Shown here in pieces: positions 43,004 through 51,392 of a DNA stretch of 64,000 nucleotides. The stretch's first letter is position 1. The number at the start of each line of letters is the position of its first letter. Origin of the DNA: Acinetobacter parvus DSM 16617 = CIP 108168. Its GTDB lineage: Bacteria > Pseudomonadota > Gammaproteobacteria > Pseudomonadales > Moraxellaceae. The stretch covers positions 510,627 to 574,626 of the forward strand of contig NZ_KB849212.1 in NCBI RefSeq assembly GCF_000368025.1, given 5' to 3'. The position numbers were made by a program, and so were the translations under genes. A model generated the notes under the pieces. The model was not told the origin of the DNA and made no database searches. It worked only from the letters and a program-made list of their open reading frames with translations.

Positions 43004-43884
43004 GCTTAAATAACAATAGCAATGCATTGGCACTCAAGTTACAGACCCGCGATGCAACCCGTGAACCGACCTGGGTACGTTATACGCTGATCACCGTGGC
43101 AATGATTTTCTTTCTGAGCTGCCTGATTTTGCCGCTGATTCTGGTGTTTGTAGAAGCGTTTAAACAAGGGATTGAAGTGTATATCAATGCCTTGACCGAT
43201 TCAGATACCCTGTCTGCGGTGAAGCTGACTTTATTAACCGCTGCAATTGCCGTTCCAATCAATGTGGTATTCGGGGTTGCCGCGGCATGGGCAGTGGCTA
43301 AGTTTCAATTCCGTGGCAAGGCCATCCTCACCACCATTATTGATATGCCGTTTTCGGTTTCCCCTGTCATTGCAGGTTTAATGCTGGTGTTGATTTTCGG
43401 TACACAAGGCTGGATTGGTGGCTGGTTAATGGATCATGACATCAAGATTCTATATGCCGTTCCCGCAATTGTATTGGCGACCATTTTTATTACCGTTCCT
43501 TTTGTTGCACGTGAACTGATTCCACTCATGGAAGCGCAAGGCACAGAGGAAGAAGAAGCTGCGATTGTTTTGGGTGCTTCAGGCTGGCAAACCTTTTGGA
43601 AAGTGACCCTGCCAAATATTAAATGGGGTCTGATTTACGGTGTGATTCTATGTAATGCCCGTGCAATGGGTGAGTTTGGTGCGGTATCGGTGGTGTCAGG
43701 ACATATTCGTGGCCAAACCAATACCTTACCGTTACACGTTGAGATTCTTTATAACGAATATACCTTTAGTGCTGCATTTGCTGTGTCTTCATTACTGGCA
43801 TTTTTAGCGATTATTACCCTGATTTTGAAAACATGGTTAGAAATCCGTCAAGACCAAGCCAACGAACATCAGCCAAATACATAA
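43000..43884 (+). CDS. cysW: Sulfate ABC transporter permease CysW
   Basis: A 294-residue partner permease of CysT with six membrane segments. The EAA loop has EEEEAAIVLGASGWQTF near 177-193. ATG 43000 was chosen because it overlaps the cysT stop by 4 bases; a possible upstream start at 42967 lies inside cysT. The C-terminus is hydrophilic. The cysA gene starts 12 bases after the stop. Confidence 0.95.
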   Translation: MSLNNNSNALALKLQTRDATREPTWVRYTLITVAMIFFLSCLILPLILVFVEAFKQGIEVYINALTDSDTLSAVKLTLLTAAIAVPINVVFGVAAAWAVAKFQFRGKAILTTIIDMPFSVSPVIAGLMLVLIFGTQGWIGGWLMDHDIKILYAVPAIVLATIFITVPFVARELIPLMEAQGTEEEEAAIVLGASGWQTFWKVTLPNIKWGLIYGVILCNARAMGEFGAVSVVSGHIRGQTNTLPLHVEILYNEYTFSAAFAVSSLLAFLAIITLILKTWLEIRQDQANEHQPNT

Positions 43885-43895
43885 GGAATGAACAC

Positions 43896-44966
43896 ATGAG
43901 TATTCAAGTTAAAAATATTGAAAAACACTTTGGTGCATTCCATGCGCTAAAAAACATCTCCCTAGACTTTCCTGAGGGTGAACTGGTTGCATTGCTGGGT
44001 CCATCTGGCTGCGGTAAAACCACACTGTTACGCATCATCGCAGGACTTGAATCTGCGGATGGCGGTCAGGTCTTGCTTGAGGGTGAAGATGCCACCAACA
44101 TCCATGTGCGTGAGCGTCAGGTCGGTTTTGTGTTCCAGCATTATGCTCTGTTCCGCCACATGACTGTGTTTGATAATATCGCTTTTGGTTTACGCGTGCG
44201 CCCACGTGCCACCCGTCCAACAGAAGCTGAAATTAAAAAACGTGTGACTCGTTTATTGGACTTGGTGCAATTGAGATTTCTGGCTGACCGTTACCCTGCC
44301 CAACTTTCGGGTGGTCAACGTCAACGGATCGCCTTAGCCCGTGCTTTAGCAGTTGAACCCCGTGTCTTATTACTGGATGAACCGTTTGGCGCACTAGATG
44401 CCAAAGTGCGTAAGGAACTACGCCGCTGGTTGCGTACCCTGCATGATGAACTACATATCACTTCCATCTTTGTGACCCATGATCAGGAAGAGGCGCTGGA
44501 AGTTGCCGATCAAATCATTGTGATGAACAAAGGTGATGTTGAACAAATTGGTTCACCACGTGAAGTGTATGAAAAACCCGCTACACCGTTTGTATTTGAC
44601 TTTTTAGGTCAAGCCAATCGTTTTGAGGGGGAACACAGCGGCGGGACCATCCACATTGGTGATGATCGTATTCAGCTTCCAAATACCTTAGATGCACCGC
44701 AAGGCAAAGTGATCGCCTTTGCACGACCAAATGAACTACATATTCATGCACAACCACAGCCCAATACCATTGAGGCAACGTTTCTACGTGAAGTCTGGAT
44801 TGCTGGTAAAGTCATTGCTGAATTACAAGATCGCAGTGGACGTAACATCGAAATTTTATTAAGTGTAGAAGAAGCGAATTTACATCAATTCAAGCCAAAT
44901 CAGACCGTTTGGATTAGCGCGGCTCAACTGCACTTATTTGCAGACCAAACAACGCAAGTGGCTTAA
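43896..44966 (+). CDS. cysA: Sulfate/thiosulfate import ATPase CysA
   Basis: A 356-residue ATP-binding subunit. The Walker A motif is GPSGCGKTT (about 36-44), the signature is LSGGQRQRIALARAL, the Walker B is LLLDEPFGAL and the H-loop is FVTHDQEEAL. A C-terminal TOBE-like region follows, containing IAFARPNELHIH. ATG 43896 with an AAGGA site upstream was chosen over an ORF start at 43833 inside cysW. It energises sulfate import by CysTW with the Sbp-type receptor. A LysR-family gene follows, as is usual for sulfur gene clusters. Confidence 0.96.
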   Translation: MSIQVKNIEKHFGAFHALKNISLDFPEGELVALLGPSGCGKTTLLRIIAGLESADGGQVLLEGEDATNIHVRERQVGFVFQHYALFRHMTVFDNIAFGLRVRPRATRPTEAEIKKRVTRLLDLVQLRFLADRYPAQLSGGQRQRIALARALAVEPRVLLLDEPFGALDAKVRKELRRWLRTLHDELHITSIFVTHDQEEALEVADQIIVMNKGDVEQIGSPREVYEKPATPFVFDFLGQANRFEGEHSGGTIHIGDDRIQLPNTLDAPQGKVIAFARPNELHIHAQPQPNTIEATFLREVWIAGKVIAELQDRSGRNIEILLSVEEANLHQFKPNQTVWISAAQLHLFADQTTQVA

Positions 44967-45041
44967 AATAATATATGGAGGAACACTAAACTTCCCTACT
45001 GAACTTTAGTTGTTCCCCACCTTTTATGTGGAAAAATATTT

Positions 45042-45965
45042 ATGAACTTTCAACAACTCAGAATTATTCGGGAAACTGTTCGTCAAAACTTTAATTTAAC
45101 CGAAGCGTCTGCGGCACTTTATACCTCCCAGTCAGGTGTCAGTAAACACATTAAAGATTTAGAAGATGAACTCGGCGTACAATTGTTTGTGCGTAAAGGC
45201 AAGCGTTTACTGGGGCTCACTGAACCAGGCCAATCATTATTGAGTATTGTTGAACGGATGCTGGTCGATGCAGACAATATCAAGCGTCTTGCCGATGACT
45301 TTAACAAGGTAGATGAAGGAACACTGACCATTGCCACCACCCATACTCAGGCACGTTATATACTTCCACCGATTGTAAATCAGTTCAAGAAATTATTTCC
45401 AAAGGTTCACTTGGTCTTACAACAGGCCAGTCCAGTAGAAATTGCAGAAATGCTACTTCAGGGCGAGGCGGATATTGGCATCGCAACGGAATCATTAACC
45501 ACAGAGGAAAATCTTGCAAGCGTGCCTTATTATGAATGGCATCATAGTATCATTACACCTAAAGATCACCCATTGGCCAAATTGGACAAAATTAGCCTTG
45601 AGGTCTTGGCGGAATATCCGTTAATTACCTATCATGGCGGTTTTACAGGGCGTTCCAAGATTGACAAAGCTTTTGAAGATGCGCAACTGCATGCTGACAT
45701 TGTGATGTCTGCACTTGATGCCGATGTCATCAAGACCTATGTTGAACTGAATATGGGCGTAGGTATTGTCAATGATGTCGCCTATGATGCTGAGCGGGAT
45801 TATCGTCTGCAACAGATCAAAACCGATATTTTTGGTGCCAATACCACTTGGATCGCAGTTCGCAAAGGTCATTTACTGCGTGGTTATGGTTATGAATTTA
45901 TCTCGTTATGCTCGCCTAAAACAGATATCAAGGCGTTAAAAAAGGTTGCTTATCCTGAAGAGTAA
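45042..45965 (+). CDS. LysR-family regulator of sulfur metabolism, CysB/Cbl type
   Basis: A 307-residue LysR-family regulator. The N-terminal helix-turn-helix (about 1-60: MNFQQLRIIRETVRQNFNL, then SQSGVSKHIKDLEDELGV) is characteristic of the CysB/Cbl branch. The remainder is a periplasmic-binding-fold effector domain with TTHTQARYILP (about 98-108). CysB senses O-acetylserine and sulfate. The location after cysA suggests it controls this cluster. E. coli CysB is 324 residues, so Cbl is an equal possibility. Confidence 0.88.
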   Translation: MNFQQLRIIRETVRQNFNLTEASAALYTSQSGVSKHIKDLEDELGVQLFVRKGKRLLGLTEPGQSLLSIVERMLVDADNIKRLADDFNKVDEGTLTIATTHTQARYILPPIVNQFKKLFPKVHLVLQQASPVEIAEMLLQGEADIGIATESLTTEENLASVPYYEWHHSIITPKDHPLAKLDKISLEVLAEYPLITYHGGFTGRSKIDKAFEDAQLHADIVMSALDADVIKTYVELNMGVGIVNDVAYDAERDYRLQQIKTDIFGANTTWIAVRKGHLLRGYGYEFISLCSPKTDIKALKKVAYPEE

Positions 45966-46012
45966 TCATAGAAACTCATCTTTGAATCTTTTCTTCTAAA
46001 AATTTAGAGCAT

Positions 46013-46042
46013 AAAAAAACGGGCATAAAGCCCGTTCTTTTT
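46013..46042. terminator. Bidirectional terminator between the CysB-type regulator and outer-membrane protein genes
   Basis: AAAAAACGGGC pairs with GCCCGTT around a 5-base loop, with a T-rich run on the plus side and an A-run on the other. It serves the convergent genes. Confidence 0.92.
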
Positions 46043-46050
46043 TAAATGGT

Positions 46051-46794
46051 TTAGAAGCTAAAGCTCACACCCACTTTTGCAACTGGCATCCACTCATATT
46101 TACTTTTGTTTTCAATATTGCGTTCTTCTTTCGCAATTTCATCATTCAAGCTAGCACCGCTACCATTAGTAGCTGTACCACCATTTACGTTTTGTAAAGT
46201 TGCTGTTGGATTGCCAGTATAGTAAGCACCTACCTCACCAAATACACCAATATTTTTATAGACTTGTGGTGCAAAACCAAAACCTAAATATGGTGCGATA
46301 TCGTTGTCATACTTCATATCACCTTTCAAATGAATATTTGAGTCAGCGTTGAAGTCTGTTTTGTTAATCGTAAAGTTACGGCCTTGAGAAATACGGCGAT
46401 CCAATTTGTATTCATTATCGATATATGCCACACCTGCCGCAACATATAGCGAACGCGCTAAACTCTCACTTGCGCCCCATGGATAAAGTTCAGCATTTAA
46501 ATATGTCAGGTTATTATCCATATCTAGATCATATTTGGAGCCATTGATAGAGAGATCATCAGACCAAGAAATATCACCGCCGTTATAACCTAAAGTTACA
46601 CCAACGTATGGATTGACACGGTAAGAAATCGCACCACCATAACCAGTCGTACCAACTTCAGCACGAACTGAAACTGGAGCTAAGTAAGAAGGTAATCCAT
46701 AAGCTGATTCTTTAACAATTTGCTCATCTGCAAAAGCAGTACCTGCAATTGCTGTTAATACACCAGCCGCTAACATAACGCGTAAAGTTTTCAT
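46051..46794 (-). CDS. Outer membrane beta-barrel protein, OmpW-like
   Basis: A 247-residue precursor with a signal peptide (about 1-22, cleavage after TAFA). The mature chain alternates aromatic and glycine-rich strands, for example VGTTGYGGAISYRVNPYVGV near 46-65, and ends with VAKVGVSFSF, a C-terminal Phe like that of outer-membrane barrels. It is shorter than the broken barrel gene at 17.5 kb. Exact family is uncertain (OmpW-like or Acinetobacter porin-fold). It lies convergent to the sulfur regulator. Function is unknown; small solute passage is possible. Confidence 0.72.
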   Translation of the reverse strand: MKTLRVMLAAGVLTAIAGTAFADEQIVKESAYGLPSYLAPVSVRAEVGTTGYGGAISYRVNPYVGVTLGYNGGDISWSDDLSINGSKYDLDMDNNLTYLNAELYPWGASESLARSLYVAAGVAYIDNEYKLDRRISQGRNFTINKTDFNADSNIHLKGDMKYDNDIAPYLGFGFAPQVYKNIGVFGEVGAYYTGNPTATLQNVNGGTATNGSGASLNDEIAKEERNIENKSKYEWMPVAKVGVSFSF

Positions 46795-47083
46795 CGAAGT
46801 CTCCTTAAAAAATACTTTTCTTAAATATAATTGTTACCGTGGTTTTATATTACAATAATGATTCATATCTTTTTATACAGAAACTGATTACTTTTTGTTA
46901 TTTTTTGTTACAAATTCAGAATAATTATATATTTCAAAATAATGTATAAAAAACAATTAAATCCGAATTTATTACAATTTTATTGCTTAATTTTAAAACA
47001 CTTTATTGTAACGACTTTTTTCAAAGATTCTTCGATCAAATTAGTGTAAAATCTTTAAAATTTTTTTTGGATGAAGGAAGATC
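46795..47083. other. AT-rich intergenic region between outer-membrane protein and dapD genes
   Basis: About 290 bases of very AT-rich DNA separate divergent genes. It should contain both promoters. No repeat, gene or RNA structure was recognised. Confidence 0.45.
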
Positions 47084-47905
47084 ATGTCTCAGCTTTCTAC
47101 GATCATTGAGCAAGCATTTGAAGACCGTGCCAACTATAGCGCAGCGGACTGCCCTACAGAAATTCGTCAAGCCGTTGAGGAAGCATTAACTGGTTTAGAC
47201 AACGGTACACTTCGTGTGGCTGAAAAGATTGATGGTGAGTGGGTTGTTCACCAGTGGTTAAAAAAAGCCGTTTTACTTTCATTCAAACTGAATGACAACC
47301 AGCCAATCGAAGCATGTGACCTACAGTTCTATGACAAGGTGGCAACCAAATACTCAGGTTGGACTGAAGAGCAGTTTAAAGCAGCTGGCGTGCGTGTTGT
47401 TCCTCCTGCGGTTGCGCGTCGTGGTAGCTTCCAAGCGAAAAATGTCGTATTAATGCCGTCTTATGTCAATATCGGTGCGTATGTTGACGAAGGTACCATG
47501 GTAGATACATGGGCAACTGTTGGTTCATGTGCGCAAATTGGTAAAAATGTACATTTATCTGGTGGTGTAGGTATTGGCGGTGTATTAGAACCATTACAGG
47601 CGAATCCAACCATCATTGAAGACAACTGCTTCATCGGCGCGCGTTCTGAAATTGTAGAAGGCGTAATTGTTGGTGAAGGCTCTGTAATCTCTATGGGCGT
47701 ATTCATCGGTCAATCGACTAAGATCTATGACCGTGAAACTGGCGAGATTCATTATGGTCGAGTACCAGCAGGTTCTGTGGTTGTTGCGGGCAGTCTGCCA
47801 TCTAAGTGTGGTACCTACAGCCTTTATGCCGCGATTATCGTGAAAAAAGTGGATGCAAAAACACGTGCAAAAACCAGCTTGAATGACTTGTTACGCGCTG
47901 ACTAA
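47084..47905 (+). CDS. dapD: Tetrahydrodipicolinate N-succinyltransferase
   Basis: A 273-residue left-handed beta-helix transferase that makes N-succinyl-L-2-amino-6-oxopimelate in lysine and cell-wall synthesis. Hexapeptide repeats run from about residue 120 to 210. Family motifs VNIGAYVDEGTMVDTW and GVGIGGVLEPLQ are plain. It starts at ATG 47084 after a GGAAGA site, and a terminator follows. The length equals E. coli DapD (274). The reaction uses succinyl-CoA. Confidence 0.97.
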   Translation: MSQLSTIIEQAFEDRANYSAADCPTEIRQAVEEALTGLDNGTLRVAEKIDGEWVVHQWLKKAVLLSFKLNDNQPIEACDLQFYDKVATKYSGWTEEQFKAAGVRVVPPAVARRGSFQAKNVVLMPSYVNIGAYVDEGTMVDTWATVGSCAQIGKNVHLSGGVGIGGVLEPLQANPTIIEDNCFIGARSEIVEGVIVGEGSVISMGVFIGQSTKIYDRETGEIHYGRVPAGSVVVAGSLPSKCGTYSLYAAIIVKKVDAKTRAKTSLNDLLRAD

Positions 47906-47930
47906 GCAACTCTAACCCCGTTATTTTTCG

Positions 47931-47970
47931 TCTCTACAATCAGTCATGGTTGTAGGGATTTTGTTCTTTT
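47931..47970 (+). terminator. Terminator of dapD
   Basis: TCTCTACAA pairs with TTGTAGGGA (one wobble) around a 10-base loop, followed by T-rich sequence. Confidence 0.75.
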
Positions 47971-47991
47971 ATATGGTGTGGTTCTGAATCT

Positions 47992-48702
47992 ATGGCTTCC
48001 TTACGTTCTTCTGCAATTCCTGTCTCCGATCCTGCGGCTGGTTTACGCATTACCGAGATTTTTTATTCCTTGCAAGGCGAAGCGAACACTTTTGGTTTAC
48101 CTACCGTTTTTATTCGCCTGACAGGTTGCCCATTACGTTGCAGTTATTGTGATACCACCTATTCATTTGAGGGCGGTGAACGTCTGTCACTTGAACACAT
48201 CATTGAAACAGCAAGCCAGCATAAAACGCCTTATATCTGCGTCACAGGTGGTGAGCCACTAGCACAACCGAATTGCTTAATACTATTACAGCGCCTGTGT
48301 GACCTGGGTTTTCAGGTGTCGCTTGAAACCAGTGGTGCGTTAGATGTTTCAAAGGTAGAGCCACGTGTTTCCAAAGTGCTGGATTTAAAGACACCGACAT
48401 CAAAAGAAGACCATCGTAATCTACTAACCAATCTTGACTATTTAACCCAGCACGACCAAATTAAGTTTGTGATTTGTAATCGTGAGGATTATGAATGGTC
48501 GAAGCAACAGTTGATCAATTTTCAATTGCAGGATAAGGTCAGTACCGTTTGGTTCTCCCCTGCCTTTGCCGTTGAAAAAGGTGCGGCTGTCCTGCCTGCT
48601 CTTGCGCGTGACCTGGCACAGTGGATTTTAGATGACCATCTCCCTGTTCGCTTCCAATTACAGTTACATAAGCTGTTATGGAATGATGAATCTGGTCGCT
48701 AA
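47992..48702 (+). CDS. queE: 7-carboxy-7-deazaguanine synthase QueE
   Basis: A 236-residue radical-SAM enzyme that makes CDG from carboxytetrahydropterin in the queuosine pathway. The CxxxCxxC cluster is C46, C50, C53 in TGCPLRCSYCDT; the SLQGEAN N-terminal loop (26-32) and a glycine-rich SAM motif CVTGGEPL follow. It is directly followed by queC on the same strand, which makes preQ0 from CDG, so the two act in sequence. No preQ1 riboswitch was seen upstream. Confidence 0.95.
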   Translation: MASLRSSAIPVSDPAAGLRITEIFYSLQGEANTFGLPTVFIRLTGCPLRCSYCDTTYSFEGGERLSLEHIIETASQHKTPYICVTGGEPLAQPNCLILLQRLCDLGFQVSLETSGALDVSKVEPRVSKVLDLKTPTSKEDHRNLLTNLDYLTQHDQIKFVICNREDYEWSKQQLINFQLQDKVSTVWFSPAFAVEKGAAVLPALARDLAQWILDDHLPVRFQLQLHKLLWNDESGR

Positions 48703-48761
48703 ACAGTTCAAAATCGGTTCATTTTCGAACTTGCTTTCATTAAATATATTTAGGTTGAATC

Positions 48762-49442
48762 ATGGAAAATAATATGCGTTCCCGTGCCATCGTATTATTG
48801 TCTGGCGGCTTAGACTCGACAACATGTCTCGCTTGGGCACAAGCAAACTATGACTGTATCGCCATTAGTTTTATGTATGGTCAACGCTCTACAACTGAGC
48901 TTGATGCAGCTAAGGCACTTGCACAACGAGCAGGTGTTGAGCACCGCGTCATTAATATTGATCTTGGCAATCTGGGTGGTTCAGCACTTACAGACCATAA
49001 CATTGATGTACCTGAACAATTACAGGAAGGTATTCCTGTAACTTATGTTCCTGCACGTAACACAATTTTCCTGTCCTATGCGCTTGCCGCCGCTGAGGTT
49101 TTTGATGCCGAAGCCATCGTGATTGGGGTCAATGCTGTTGATTATTCAGGATATCCTGACTGTCGTCCTGAGTTTATTGATGCATTTGCCAATCTTGCGC
49201 GTTTGGCAACAAAAGCGGGTGTGGAAGGAAAACCCCTGAAAATTGAAACACCTTTGTTACATTTATCCAAAGCGAATATTATACGCTTAGGTATCGAACA
49301 TGGCGTAGACTATAGCCAAACAGTATCCTGCTATCAGGCAGATGCTCAAGGACGTGCGTGTAGCAAATGCGACAGTTGCCGTTTACGTCAACAAGGTTTT
49401 ATCGAAGCAGGTATTGCGGATCCTACACGTTATACCGAATAG
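48762..49442 (+). CDS. queC: 7-cyano-7-deazaguanine synthase QueC
   Basis: A 226-residue ATP-dependent ligase converting CDG to preQ0. The PP-loop SGGLDST (14-20) binds ATP, and the zinc-binding cysteines are in a CYQADAQGRACSKCDSC segment near the C-terminus. Length matches E. coli QueC (231). ATG 48762 and ATG 48774 are both possible starts. It forms a two-gene unit with queE. Confidence 0.95.
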   Translation: MENNMRSRAIVLLSGGLDSTTCLAWAQANYDCIAISFMYGQRSTTELDAAKALAQRAGVEHRVINIDLGNLGGSALTDHNIDVPEQLQEGIPVTYVPARNTIFLSYALAAAEVFDAEAIVIGVNAVDYSGYPDCRPEFIDAFANLARLATKAGVEGKPLKIETPLLHLSKANIIRLGIEHGVDYSQTVSCYQADAQGRACSKCDSCRLRQQGFIEAGIADPTRYTE

Positions 49443-49472
49443 ACGATATAGGGTTATAATTAGGTACAATAT

Positions 49473-49892
49473 ATGAAGTTTTTTAAATCAAATCTTATTC
49501 TTTCCACCATGATGTCGGCGGCTGCCCTACTTGCAACGGCAACCCATGCTGCGGATGAGAATCCACTCAAAGCTGCGTATAAAAGTACCAATGTCAAATC
49601 TGCATTGATCAATGTGTGTAAAGACCAGACCACAAAGGGTGGAAAACTGACAGCGGCAGAAGTCAGCAAATTCTGTTCTTGTAATATTGAGGCACAGGGC
49701 AAAGTAACTGAAGCACAAAAATGGGAAATTCAAAGTGCAATCAATGCCAATAAAAGCCCAAGCTCCCTTGCCTTTGTACAGCAACAGAATAAGGATTTAC
49801 AGGCTTGCCTAGGCGCACCACTTGTCACCAAGCTAGAAAAGTTGACTCAGGAAGCAATGAAAGCTGCCCAGCAACAGGCACCTAAAAAATAA
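49473..49892 (+). CDS. Small secreted protein with conserved cysteines, unknown function
   Basis: A 139-residue precursor with a signal peptide (about 1-27, TMMSAAALLATATHA). The mature part is a helical, Lys/Ala/Gln-rich protein with a cluster CSC near 72-74, a single Cys near 51 and another near 115. Four cysteines suggest two disulfides in the periplasm. The Gln/Lys tail resembles small Acinetobacter envelope proteins. I cannot name it. It follows queC by 30 bases, so it could share the transcript, but there is no functional link. Confidence 0.7.
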   Translation: MKFFKSNLILSTMMSAAALLATATHAADENPLKAAYKSTNVKSALINVCKDQTTKGGKLTAAEVSKFCSCNIEAQGKVTEAQKWEIQSAINANKSPSSLAFVQQQNKDLQACLGAPLVTKLEKLTQEAMKAAQQQAPKK

Positions 49893-49913
49893 TCCTGCGC
49901 TGTTGTAAACAAG

Positions 49914-49937
49914 GCCTGCATTGATGCAGGCTTTTTT
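49914..49937 (+). terminator. Terminator after the small secreted protein gene
   Basis: GCCTGCA pairs perfectly with TGCAGGC around a 4-base loop and is followed by six Ts. Confidence 0.92.
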
Positions 49938-50118
49938 GTAGGTTCTGTTAAACTTTCCTTTATGCTGAAAAAGGGGGAGAATTCCATACCACTGTGATTG
50001 AGGGGGCGGATTTTTAACAAAGCTATTCCTGTACGTCATGGAAATATTGTTTATGATGAAGAATATGTTTTTTTAGCCCTTGAATCAGATCAAATTTAGC
50101 TTTGGCAAAGGATACAAA

Positions 50119-50583
50119 ATGTCTGAACAGATCCAGCTACCCAATCAAACCTTTCCAGCCACTCAGGGCGAAATCAACCTAGCCGAACTCACAAATGAAT
50201 GGCTGGTATTATATTTTTACCCAAAAGATTCAACCCCTGGCTGTACAACCCAGGCGGTTGGCTTTTCCTGCCTAAAAGACCAGTTTGATGGATTGAACTG
50301 TAAGATCATTGGTGTATCCCGCGATTCAGTCAAGGCACACCAGAACTTTACCGAAAAACAGGCACTGACCATTGACCTGATTAGCGATAAGGAAGAAGTG
50401 CTTTGTAAGCACTTCGATGTGATTAAGGAAAAAAATATGTATGGCAAACAGGTGATAGGGATTGAACGCTCTACCTTTATTTTCCATAATAAACAACTAG
50501 TTAAAAGCTATAGAAAAGTAAAAGCGGCGGGACATGCCGAACAGGTGCTTGAAGATTTAAAAACACTACAGGCAGCTTCGTAA
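50119..50583 (+). CDS. bcp: Thioredoxin-dependent thiol peroxidase (Bcp/PrxQ family)
   Basis: A 154-residue atypical peroxiredoxin. The peroxidatic cysteine is C42 in PKDSTPGCTTQA. The resolving cysteine that E. coli Bcp has five residues later is replaced by V47; a cysteine occurs at C51 instead. ATG 50119 was chosen because AAAGGA is 7 bases before it; the ORF extends back to 50080. It removes peroxides using thioredoxin. The gene stands alone. Confidence 0.92.
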   Translation: MSEQIQLPNQTFPATQGEINLAELTNEWLVLYFYPKDSTPGCTTQAVGFSCLKDQFDGLNCKIIGVSRDSVKAHQNFTEKQALTIDLISDKEEVLCKHFDVIKEKNMYGKQVIGIERSTFIFHNKQLVKSYRKVKAAGHAEQVLEDLKTLQAAS

Positions 50584-50599
50584 ACCCTGAATACAAGAG

Positions 50600-50620
50600 G
50601 CAAGTTTCACTTGCTTTTTT
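50600..50620 (+). terminator. Weak terminator of bcp
   Basis: GCAAG pairs with CTTGC (5 bp, 5-base loop), followed by six Ts, 16 bases after the stop. Confidence 0.6.
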
Positions 50621-50697
50621 ATTGAGGAAAAATTGCTCGCCTGTTTGGGCTTGGGGTATGATAAAAACGTTAAAATAATTCAACCAAAGGCATTTAA

Positions 50698-51267
50698 ATG
50701 AGTCAGTTCAAGGTATTTATCTCGTTGCCTTTTTATCTTTTTATCTCAACATGTGGGGCGAGTTCAACCACAATGCCACAGGATATTGCTACGCCCGTTC
50801 GCCAAATTCAAAAACCCGCCCTGGAAATAAGCTGTCAGGATTTACAGAATCCAGCCTATCAGCAGGTCATCATGAATGCGATTAATGAAATTCGGCAACA
50901 TCCACGTCAATGTGGGCAACAATATTTTGCTGCTGTGGCACCGCTGAGATGGAATAGCGGTCTGCATAGGAGTTCTCTTGCCCACGCACAGGATATGGCG
51001 GAACATAATTTTCTGGGTCATACCAGTAGCACAGGCTTGAATTTAAGGTCACGTCTTCAACTGTATCAGGTTAAAACACGTGGTGGCGGTGAGAATGTGG
51101 CACGGGGCCAAAAGAATCTGGATGAAGTCATGGCAACCTGGGGCAGCAGCCCTGTGCATTGCAGCAACCTGATGCAGTCAAAATTTACCGATTACGCAGT
51201 TGCCTGTAGCTTTGATGAATCGGAAAAACCCAAGGCATACTGGGTGCAACAATTTGGTGTTCGTTAA
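50698..51267 (+). CDS. CAP (SCP/PR-1) domain protein, probably secreted
   Basis: A 189-residue protein with a hydrophobic N-terminus (residues 4-19) and a CAP domain at about 55-185. The CAP histidine/glutamate motif lies in HAQDMAEHNFLGHTSS (about 95-110) and the C-terminal GENVARGQ and YWVQQFG segments agree. CAP proteins bind small ligands or carry out uncertain proteolysis; the role is unknown. The cysteine of STCGAS (Cys19) could be a lipobox residue, though the Thr before it is unusual. A 38-codon frame follows directly. Confidence 0.82.
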   Translation: MSQFKVFISLPFYLFISTCGASSTTMPQDIATPVRQIQKPALEISCQDLQNPAYQQVIMNAINEIRQHPRQCGQQYFAAVAPLRWNSGLHRSSLAHAQDMAEHNFLGHTSSTGLNLRSRLQLYQVKTRGGGENVARGQKNLDEVMATWGSSPVHCSNLMQSKFTDYAVACSFDESEKPKAYWVQQFGVR

Positions 51268-51275
51268 GAGGAAGC

Positions 51276-51392
51276 ATGATCCAGTCTGGTACATTCACTA
51301 CCCCCAAAATTGAAAAAATAGACTGGGAAACTCTGGAACTCAGTATCACCGATCCATTTTCAAACCGAATCATCTTTTGGGAAGATGCTTAA
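51276..51392 (+). CDS. Possible 38-residue protein after the CAP gene
   Basis: ATG 51276 has a GAGGAAG site just upstream, overlapping the end of the CAP gene, and reads MIQSGTFTTPKIEK, ending in an acidic, tryptophan-containing C-terminus. It overlaps the 3' end of convergent nadM by 23 bases. The spacing and site favour real translation, but the small size and unknown sequence keep doubt. Confidence 0.4.
   Translation: MIQSGTFTTPKIEKIDWETLELSITDPFSNRIIFWEDA

Noticed and set aside
49938..49975. GGTTCTGTTAAAC resembling an IS6-type end
   Set aside because: It differs from the usual GGCACTGTTGCAAA end, no transposase or second end is near, and no target duplication was seen.
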